Assembly: GCA_964353855.1 (NCBI GenBank) | Contig: CAYGWX010000095.1 | Location: 1-5,879 of the forward strand | DNA: 5,879 nt | Reading direction: 5' to 3' | Source: CAYGWX01 sp964353855 [NCBI: uncultured bacterium] | GTDB taxonomy: Bacteria > Edwardsbacteria > CAYGWX01 | Shown here: in pieces, positions 1 through 4,330 of the stretch | Layout: every line of letters begins with the position of its first letter | Numbering within the stretch: position 1 is the stretch's first letter | Position numbers and translations under genes: made by a program | The notes under the pieces: generated by a model | The model's database searches: none | The model's input: the letters and a program-made list of their open reading frames with translations, nothing else | Told to the model about the DNA's origin: nothing

Positions 1-479
1 GCCGGGCTGGTCGTCGTGTGCATCCCCCGGGGCGTCGAGCTGGAGCGTTGGATCCCGGTGTTCATATAGGCGTCGTTATTGTAGCAGACGTAGAGCATAC
101 GATGTCCCCGCTCCATGGCTCCCGACAGGGACTGCAACCCGATGTCGTAGGTCCCTCCGTCTCCCCCGAAGGCGATGAAGCGCACGTCCTTGGCGATTTT
201 CCCGGTCCGCTTCATGGCCCGAAATGCCGCCTCCATTCCGGAGGCCGTGGCCGCGGAGTTCTCGAAGGCGTTGTGGAACCAGGGAATCCGCCAGGCCGAA
301 AAGGGGTAGATGGAGGTGAATATCTCCAGGCACCCTGTGCAGCAGGAGGCCACAACCGGGACCTTCTGCGCGGCCAAGAGCACCTGGCGGATGGCCAGGG
401 CCGCGCCGCAGCCCACGCAGGCCCGGTGCCCCGGACTCAAAAGCTCTTGTCTCTTAGACAGTTCCTTGAGGTTCGCCAT
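1..479 (-). CDS. porB: Pyruvate (2-oxoacid):ferredoxin oxidoreductase beta subunit, 3' end off window
   Basis: The TPP-binding subunit of the four-subunit cytoplasmic enzyme that decarboxylates pyruvate to acetyl-CoA and reduces ferredoxin. The frame is open from the ATG at 479 to the window edge (159 residues visible; family members are about 300). Residues 16-26 read [11 protein letters not shown]. Cys21, Cys24 and Cys50 (in TGCLE) fit three of the four ligands of the proximal [4Fe-4S] cluster known in this family; the fourth ligand lies downstream, outside the window. GDGGTYDIG (from 106) followed by [14 protein letters not shown] (from 133) is the TPP/Mg motif, with GDG and NN about 28 residues apart. 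The start overlaps the porA stop by one base (TAATG). An AGGAG at 490-494 lies 10 bases upstream. Oddity: the loop after QRSSSTP reads RGMHTTTSP, where relatives as I recall them have YGAxTTTSP. Pyruvate is the likeliest substrate, but 2-ketoisovalerate cannot be excluded. Confidence 0.95.
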   Translation of the reverse strand, partial: MANLKELSKRQELLSPGHRACVGCGAALAIRQVLLAAQKVPVVASCCTGCLEIFTSIYPFSAWRIPWFHNAFENSAATASGMEAAFRAMKRTGKIAKDVRFIAFGGDGGTYDIGLQSLSGAMERGHRMLYVCYNNDAYMNTGIQRSSSTPRGMHTTTSP

Positions 480-1663
480 TATTCTCTCACTCCTAGATAG
501 GAGACCAGACCGTCGGTCTTCCCGGACCCCGCGATTCTGAGGAGATTCTCGAAGAAACCTTTGATGTCCCCCACGTTGATGTCCCTTCCTCCCAGTCCGT
601 AGATCGTGTTCAGGGTGACCGGCTTCTTCGGCTCGTCATACAGGGCCGAGCGGATCTCGTTGAACACCGGGCCCCCGAAGGAGCTGAAGGTGTCCGAGCG
701 GTCCATCACCCCCAGGACCTTGAGGTGCTTGAGGGCATTGGCCAGCTCGACATACGGGAAGGGGCGGAAGCAGCGCAGCTTGAGCATCCCGACCTTCTGG
801 CCTGTGGCCCTGAGCTCATCGATGGTGACCTTAGCCGTTCCAGCGGTCGAGCCCATGACCAGGATGGCGACCTCGGCGTCCTCCAGGTGATAAGGCTCGA
901 ACAGGCCGTAGGTTCGGCCGAATGTCTTGCCGAACTCCTGGCCCACGGCCACGACCACGTCCTTGGCCTTTCTCATGGCTTCGGCCTCCACCCGTTTGAA
1001 CTCGAAAAAAGAGTCCTGCAGCAGGGCCGGGCTCACGGTCCGGGGATCATCCGTGTCCAGAAGTCTGTGCTTGGGCTTGTAGGTGCCGATGAACTTCTTG
1101 ACCTCGGCGTCGGCGATGACCTGCATCGCCTCCATGCCGTGGCTGATGATGAACCCGTCCGTGGTCACCATCGCGGGCAGGAGCACGTCCGGGTGCTCGG
1201 CGATCCGCACCGCCTGGAACATGCCGTCGTAGGCCTCCTGGGCGTTCTCCGAGAAGAGCTGGATCCACCCGGTATAGGAGGCCCCCATGGTGTCGGAGTG
1301 GTCGCAGTGGATGTTCAAGGGGCCGGAGAGGGAGCGGTTCACCTCGGCCAGGATGATCGGCAGCCTCAGGCCCGCTGCGATATAGAGCATCTCGTACATC
1401 AGGGCCAGGCCCTGGGAGGCTGTGCTGGTCATGGCCCTTGCTCCGGCCACTACCGCTCCGATGCAGGCGCTCATCGCGGAGTGCTCGGACTCCACGGCCA
1501 CGAACTCGGTGTCCACCAGCCCGTCGGCCACGAACCCGGCGAAGATCTGGACCACCTCGGTGGCCGGGGTGATGGGGTAGGCCGCAACCACGTCGGGGTT
1601 GATCTGGCGCATGGCCTCGGCCATGGCCTCGTTCCCGGTCATCGCTTTGAGTTTGGCCGCCAT
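479..1663 (-). CDS. porA: Pyruvate (2-oxoacid):ferredoxin oxidoreductase alpha subunit
   Basis: A 394-residue protein, full length for the family. It works with PorB in substrate binding and the thiamine-dependent oxidative decarboxylation of pyruvate. The N-terminal half is the pyrimidine-binding-type domain. YPITPAT (29-35) carries Thr32, matching the catalytic Thr of PFOR. VESEHSA (56-62) carries Glu59, the likely glutamate that activates [21 protein letters not shown] (106-123) carries Arg109, matching the substrate-binding Arg. [13 protein letters not shown] (78-90) is another family signature. The C-terminal half is a transketolase-C-like domain, with [17 protein letters not shown] and FRPFP typical of PorA. 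The start is ATG at 1663. The frame stays open to 1840, but that extension is porD read out of frame and has no family character. The start shares one base with the porD stop (TGATG), and GAGG lies five bases upstream, so translational coupling is likely. Confidence 0.96.
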   Translation of the reverse strand: MAAKLKAMTGNEAMAEAMRQINPDVVAAYPITPATEVVQIFAGFVADGLVDTEFVAVESEHSAMSACIGAVVAGARAMTSTASQGLALMYEMLYIAAGLRLPIILAEVNRSLSGPLNIHCDHSDTMGASYTGWIQLFSENAQEAYDGMFQAVRIAEHPDVLLPAMVTTDGFIISHGMEAMQVIADAEVKKFIGTYKPKHRLLDTDDPRTVSPALLQDSFFEFKRVEAEAMRKAKDVVVAVGQEFGKTFGRTYGLFEPYHLEDAEVAILVMGSTAGTAKVTIDELRATGQKVGMLKLRCFRPFPYVELANALKHLKVLGVMDRSDTFSSFGGPVFNEIRSALYDEPKKPVTLNTIYGLGGRDINVGDIKGFFENLLRIAGSGKTDGLVSYLGVRE

Positions 1664-1965
1664 CACTCCCTCGCCTCGCTTTCGTTGACCATGTGGATCG
1701 CGCCGGCCTTGGGCGGGCACTCCCGGGCGCAGATCCCGCAGCCCTTGCAGTGCACGTAGTCGATCCCGGTCATCTTGCCCTCGGAGGTGAGGATCGAGCC
1801 GTCCGGGCAGTAGATCCAGCAGATCAGGCAGTGGCTGCACTTGGCGGCGTCCCAGATCGGGCGGCGGGAACGCCAGTCCCCGGTCTCGTACTCGAAGGCG
1901 CTGCCGGCCTCGATGACCCCGCCGTGCTCCACCGTCTTCCAGGTCTTGTCCAATGCGCTTCTCAT
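1663..1965 (-). CDS. porD: Pyruvate:ferredoxin oxidoreductase delta subunit (2x[4Fe-4S] ferredoxin)
   Basis: A 100-residue bacterial-type ferredoxin subunit that carries electrons from the TPP site in PorA/PorB to external ferredoxin. It has two complete CxxCxxCxxxCP motifs: Cys43/46/49/53 (KCSHCLICWIYCP) and Cys73/76/79/83 (HCKGCGICARECP), enough for two [4Fe-4S] clusters. The N-terminal stretch of about 40 residues, including TGDWRSRRPIWD before the first cluster, is typical of PorD, where a TG-WR-P pattern precedes the cysteines. The start is ATG at 1965, in a 4-base ATGA overlap with the porG stop, with AAGGAGG at 1976-1982 ten bases upstream inside porG. The gamma-delta-alpha-beta order matches por operons such as that of Thermotoga maritima (known from the literature). 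Confidence 0.96.
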   Translation of the reverse strand: MRSALDKTWKTVEHGGVIEAGSAFEYETGDWRSRRPIWDAAKCSHCLICWIYCPDGSILTSEGKMTGIDYVHCKGCGICARECPPKAGAIHMVNESEARE

Positions 1966-2540
1966 TCCGAGACCACCTCCTTGTAGGCCCGCTCTATGGC
2001 CTTCAGGTTTCCCTCGATGACCTCGGGCTTGTTGCGGAACTTCTTGGCCAGCTTCTCGCGGTTGTCCTGGAGCATCTCCTCCAGCTTCATCAAGCCGGTG
2101 ACCCGGGCCACGGCTCCGACCAAGGGCGTGTTGGGCATATCTCGGCCCAGCGTCTCCCTGGAGATCCCCGAGGCGTCCACGGTGAAGACCGTTCGGCCGT
2201 TGAGCTTGAGCTGGGATCGCATCTCACCGGGAGAGAGCTTGGTGTTCACGATGAGCTTCCCGTCCTCGGGAAGGCCCTTGGTGACGTCCACCTTGCCGAT
2301 CAGGGTGGGGTCCAGGATCACGACCACCTGGGGGGCGGTCACTCCGCAGTGCATCGTGATCGGCTCGTCCGCCAGGCGGTCGTAAGCCGCGACCGGGGCG
2401 CCGGTGCGCTCCGGCCCGTACTCCGAGAAGGCCTGGATGTATTTCCCCGAAGACAGCGCCGCGTCAGCGAACAGGAGCGCCGCGGTCTTCGCCCCCTGGC
2501 CCCCCCGGCCGTGCCAGCGGATCTCCAACATCTTTGGCAT
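1962..2540 (-). CDS. porG: Pyruvate:ferredoxin oxidoreductase gamma subunit
   Basis: A 192-residue gamma subunit, normal length for the family, corresponding to the gamma domain of one-chain PFORs. Near the N-terminus EIRWHGRGGQGAKTAA is the family signature. SEYGPERTGAPVAAY follows, then VVVILDPTL, then NTPLVGAVARVTG in the second half, and a C-terminal helix ending in NLKAIERAYKEV, all typical of PorG/VorG/KorG. Two starts are possible: ATG at 2540 (MPKMLEIRW) and ATG at 2531 (MLEIRW). The AAGGAG at 2544-2549 lies only 3 bases from the first and 12 from the second, so the ribosome binding site does not decide, and relatives usually begin close to the second. It lies 40 bases after the upstream V4R/ATC-hydrolase-like gene, with no terminator visible between them, so it is probably in the same transcript. 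Confidence 0.95.
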   Translation of the reverse strand: MPKMLEIRWHGRGGQGAKTAALLFADAALSSGKYIQAFSEYGPERTGAPVAAYDRLADEPITMHCGVTAPQVVVILDPTLIGKVDVTKGLPEDGKLIVNTKLSPGEMRSQLKLNGRTVFTVDASGISRETLGRDMPNTPLVGAVARVTGLMKLEEMLQDNREKLAKKFRNKPEVIEGNLKAIERAYKEVVSE

Positions 2541-2580
2541 AGTCTCCTTAAGGATGGATGAAATGAATGCTGAACGGGCT

Positions 2581-3081
2581 TTAAGCCTCGAGCTCGAAGA
2601 CCCACTCGCAGTAAGGATCGCCCTTGGTCATCACTTTGGTCTGGGTGCAGCTGAGCTTGGGGTGGGCGATCCGGGCCGCGGTCTTCTCGAACATCGAGTT
2701 GGCCGAGCAGACCTCCGGGGTTGTCTCAGCCTTCGGGTCGTCGTGCAAGGGGCATTTGAGGATCCGGAAAACGGAGCGCTTCTCGGTGACCTCCGGGGCT
2801 TCCACGAGCATCCCCAGGGTCCCCTCGGCGAGCATCATGTATTCCGCCATGCCCTGGGCGTTCCGCGGAAAGCGGCCGGACTCAAAGGCCTTGGTCGCCT
2901 GTTTCACGGCCACCCTGGCCATGGCCTTGCCGATGGCTGCGGTCCCGGCCTCGCCCAGTTCGTCAAACACCGTTTTCCCGATCAGGCCCCAGATCAGCCC
3001 GTAGCTGCGGCAGGCCGCGCTCCAGATCTTCTCGGGAGGCTTGCCCTCCCAGCCCGGGGGAAACTTATCTGCGACTGGCAT
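2581..3081 (-). CDS. V4R / L-2-amino-thiazoline-4-carboxylate hydrolase-like protein, first gene of the por operon
   Basis: A 166-residue soluble protein without a signal peptide or membrane segment. The first two thirds look helical. The C-terminal third has the pattern KCPLHDD (from 109), PEVC (122-125), LSCTQTK (143-149) and KGDPYCEWVFE (153-163). From memory this resembles the ATC-hydrolase family (PF14196) and the related V4R small-molecule-binding domain: CP, then P..C, then a T.T-like strand, then GD..C.f.f. Cysteines 24, 110, 125, 145 and 158 are striking in so short a protein; the last four could form a metal or ligand site (inference). The start is ATG at 3081, with AGGAGG at 3088-3093 six bases upstream. 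A consensus promoter lies just ahead, and porG follows 40 bases after the TAA stop, so it is expressed with the oxidoreductase. Its role is unknown: it could be an accessory or sensor protein, or a hydrolase on a thio- or CoA-related compound. The family call is uncertain. Confidence 0.6.
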   Translation of the reverse strand: MPVADKFPPGWEGKPPEKIWSAACRSYGLIWGLIGKTVFDELGEAGTAAIGKAMARVAVKQATKAFESGRFPRNAQGMAEYMMLAEGTLGMLVEAPEVTEKRSVFRILKCPLHDDPKAETTPEVCSANSMFEKTAARIAHPKLSCTQTKVMTKGDPYCEWVFELEA

Positions 3082-3117
3082 TTGGAACCTCCTGAATTAA
3101 AAGTAATCCGACCTCTA

Positions 3118-3147
3118 ATTATACCTCCAAACATCGTTTTATGTCAA
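3118..3147 (-). promoter_or_regulatory. Consensus sigma70 promoter of the por operon
   Basis: On the minus strand there is a perfect TTGACA (3147-3142), an 18-base spacer and a perfect TATAAT (3123-3118). Transcription would start near 3111, leaving a leader of about 30 bases before the ATG at 3081. Both hexamers match the bacterial housekeeping consensus exactly; the spacer is one base over the optimum. I see no clear operator palindrome overlapping it, so strong constitutive expression is the simplest reading. Confidence 0.88.
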
Positions 3148-3240
3148 CCCATCTGCATGTGAAACCGGTCACGACGCCCCAGCCTGAAGACCTGGCCGCG
3201 CCCTGCAGGGGCTATGCGGGAAGGGTGCACGCGCTCCCTC

Positions 3241-3295
3241 CACCCTGACTACACCCTGTCTCCCCCCTGTCTACACCCTGCCTACACGGTGCACA
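3241..3295. repeat. 11-bp tandem array, about 4.5 copies
   Basis: Four successive 11-mers (plus strand) start at 3241, 3252, 3263 and 3274: CACCCTGACTA, CACCCTGTCTC, CCCCCTGTCTA, CACCCTGCCTA. A partial fifth copy (CACGGTG) follows. They differ at only a few positions. The array begins a few bases downstream of the tandem TAG TAG stop of the 223-residue gene. It lies in the 220-base gap between that gene and the por operon promoter. The rest of the gap (3148-3240) is GC-rich and I see no gene or clear terminator in it. GGTGCAC occurs on both sides of the array (3224-3230 and 3288-3294). Confidence 0.85.
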
Positions 3296-3301
3296 GGCCT
3301 A

Positions 3302-3973
3302 CTACTCCCTGATCAGGGTCGCGGCAGAGAAGCGGCTGTGGTTGGAATCGGGAAGGACGACCCGGGCGCGGAAGGAGTACTTGATGCCGGAAGCCTGGGA
3401 CCTGAGGCCGGATACGAAGCGGGGCTGCTTGGGCTGAAACAGAAACTTTCCCGTGGAAACGGGAAGATAGACGAGGTGCTTAAAAACGTGAGGATGGGGA
3501 TTGAGCGAGGAACGCCCGGACCAGTACCATAAGTCCAAAAGACCAGTGAGAGGTGAGACGTGAGAAGTGAGACGGGGACAAGACCAAGAAACCAGAAGAT
3601 TTTTGCCCTCTAATTGAAGCGAAAGCCTGGGAGGTTGGGGAGTCTTTGAACTGGGAGGAAGGATGGGCTCAGGAAGCCCTGCGTCCAGAGCCAATGAGGA
3701 ATAGGAGGCAAAGATCACGTTGGGCTGGCCCAGAATGCGTTTCTTTTCACAGAACAGCCTCCAGGCCTCGCGCTGCGCTTCCCTGAGGCCCATCCAGCGG
3801 CGGTTCTGCTGGGCAAATAACCCTCGGACACGCTCCAGCCTCTCCGAGGTGCGATAGGCCGGAATCACCCTCTGCCGGATATACGGAATCCCCCGCCAGG
3901 AAGACATCACAAACCCATCCCCGATCCTCCCGGAGACCTTCTTGGCGCCAAACGGCGAGTCAAGCTTGGCCAT
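3302..3973 (-). CDS. Uncharacterised two-domain protein, 223 residues
   Basis: I do not recognise a function. The N-terminal region (1-100) has a glycine-containing start (SPFGAKKVSGRIGDGF), then SSWRGIPYIRQRVIPAYRTSER, then an Arg/Gln/Trp-rich helix (RRWMGLREAQREAWRLF, 58-74). This layout (xGxxGD, WRG-PYxR, P, T..Q/R, W..L...qReaW) recalls short uncharacterised proteins of phages and Bacteroidetes-type genomes, DUF6266 among them; that is a memory-based resemblance only. After a Pro-rich linker (101-115), residues 116-220 resemble one fibronectin type III domain: LLVSWSCP, then DLWYWSG, then KYSFRARVVLPDSNHSRFS. No signal peptide or membrane segment is seen. The start is ATG at 3973, with AAAGGAGGTG at 3979-3988 (AGGAGG seven bases from the ATG), a near-perfect Shine-Dalgarno sequence. 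Two TAG stops in tandem end it. It has its own promoter. A heptamer array inside the gene encodes residues 135-143. Confidence 0.7.
   Translation of the reverse strand: MAKLDSPFGAKKVSGRIGDGFVMSSWRGIPYIRQRVIPAYRTSERLERVRGLFAQQNRRWMGLREAQREAWRLFCEKKRILGQPNVIFASYSSLALDAGLPEPILPPSSKTPQPPRLSLQLEGKNLLVSWSCPRLTSHVSPLTGLLDLWYWSGRSSLNPHPHVFKHLVYLPVSTGKFLFQPKQPRFVSGLRSQASGIKYSFRARVVLPDSNHSRFSAATLIRE
3544..3571. repeat. 7-bp tandem array inside the 223-residue gene, 4 copies
   Basis: On the plus strand four heptamers sit in a row: CAGTGAG, AGGTGAG, ACGTGAG, AAGTGAG, with consensus NNGTGAG. The next three bases (ACG) begin a decayed fifth copy. On the coding strand this is a CTCAC-containing repeat translated as LTSHVSPLT (residues 135-143). 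That stretch lies between the predicted B strand and the next strand of the FN3-like domain, a place where a loop insertion would be tolerated. Because 28 is not a multiple of three, loss or gain of one unit would shift the frame. Confidence 0.85.
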
Positions 3974-3994
3974 TAGAACACCTCCTTTAAAAGC

Positions 3995-4025
3995 GACCGT
4001 GGACCGTAGACTGTAGACTGTAGAC
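3995..4025. repeat. 7-bp tandem array in the leader, 4 copies plus 3 bases
   Basis: Plus strand units: GACCGTG, GACCGTA, GACTGTA, GACTGTA, then GAC. The last two full units are identical. The array ends 22 bases upstream of the ATG at 3973 and only a few bases from the ribosome binding site, inside the predicted 5' leader of the 223-residue gene. Confidence 0.9.
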
Positions 4026-4034
4026 TTTTAACTG

Positions 4035-4065
4035 AGCTTTTAGCTATTAGCTATTGGCTTTTAGC
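4035..4065. repeat. Second 7-bp tandem array in the leader, 4 copies plus 3 bases
   Basis: Plus strand units: AGCTTTT, AGCTATT, AGCTATT, GGCTTTT, then AGC. Its unit is unrelated to that of the neighbouring array at 3995-4025, yet the layout is the same: four heptamers plus three bases, 31 bases in all. The two arrays are 9 bases apart. The last unit forms one arm of the hairpin at 4056-4072. Confidence 0.88.
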
Positions 4066-4072
4066 AAAAGCC
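4056..4072 (-). other. Stem-loop in the leader of the 223-residue gene
   Basis: GGCTTTT, a 3-base loop AGC and AAAAGCC form a perfect 7-bp stem. It lies inside the predicted leader RNA (about 4109 to 3974). No T-run follows on the minus strand, so it does not look like a terminator; it may only be a by-product of the repeat array or a structural element of the leader. Confidence 0.5.
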
Positions 4073-4115
4073 TTGTGAAACGCCTCGCAGACTTCTAAAA
4101 TACCTCTCTTCCTCC

Positions 4116-4146
4116 ATTATATGGCACAGAAACGGCATTTTGTCAA
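4116..4146 (-). promoter_or_regulatory. Sigma70-type promoter of the 223-residue gene
   Basis: On the minus strand there is TTGACA (4146-4141), a 19-base spacer and TATAAT (4121-4116). Both hexamers are perfect; the spacer is two bases long of optimum. The start point would be near 4109, giving a leader of about 136 bases. The por promoter has the same TATAAT followed two bases later by AGAGG or GAGG-like purines. In the 357-base gap 3974-4330 the remaining sequence (about 4147-4250) is AT-rich, and I see no gene in it. Confidence 0.72.
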
Positions 4147-4249
4147 CTTCACAAATCCAGGTTACGAGACAAGGGGCATAGGTCAAGCCACGGAAAAGCA
4201 ACCCCTTATAAAAATCTTAAAAAAATTATCGGCCGGATGAGAAGTAGAC

Positions 4250-4277
4250 ATAATAAAAGGCGATCCATAGATCGCCT
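4250..4277 (-). terminator. Rho-independent terminator after the FG-GAP gene
   Basis: On the minus strand AGGCGATC, loop TATG and GATCGCCT form a perfect 8-bp stem with a 4-base loop, followed directly by TTTTATTA (the final T of the stem adds to the run). It lies about 54 bases past the TAG stop of the FG-GAP gene at 4331. The T-run is interrupted by one A, so termination may be incomplete. Confidence 0.75.
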
Positions 4278-4302
4278 CTAACCAACCGGAAACCAAACCT
4301 GA

Positions 4303-4320
4303 CGGAATCCATAGATACCG
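4303..4320 (-). repeat. Degenerate second copy of the terminator stem-loop
   Basis: On the plus strand CGGAATC, loop CATA and GATACCG form a 7-bp stem with one A-A mismatch. The CATA loop and the flanking ATC/GAT are the same as in the perfect hairpin at 4258-4277 (shared 10-mer ATCCATAGAT at 4263 and 4307). No T-run follows, so this copy is probably not a terminator itself. It sits 10 bases after the FG-GAP stop codon. Confidence 0.6.
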
Positions 4321-4330
4321 CCTACCCAGG

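Noticed and set aside
725-1759. 344-codon plus-strand open frame opposite porA and porD
   Set aside because: It is antisense to two certain genes. Its product is a Gly/His/Leu/Asp-rich string without motifs, typical of the shadow frame of a GC-rich gene.
1664-1840. 59-residue N-terminal extension of porA in the same frame
   Set aside because: It overlaps porD entirely, is low-complexity Arg/Leu/Pro-rich, and the ATG at 1663 matches the family N-terminus and the TGATG coupling.
1-2540. Reading the por genes as the Por (type IX) secretion system because of the T9SS protein nearby
   Set aside because: The names coincide only. TPP, ferredoxin and gamma-domain motifs show these are oxidoreductase subunits, not secretion components.
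3338-3532. 64-codon plus-strand frame at the 3' end of the 223-residue gene
   Set aside because: It lies wholly opposite a gene with a clear promoter and ribosome binding site, and shows no family character.
3241-4065. Possible CRISPR array
   Set aside because: Units are 7 or 11 bases and directly adjacent, with no unique spacers and no cas genes.
4228-4240. ATCGGCCGGAT followed on the minus strand by AATTTTTTT as a second terminator
   Set aside because: The palindrome leaves almost no loop and only a very short stem, so a stable terminator hairpin is unlikely.
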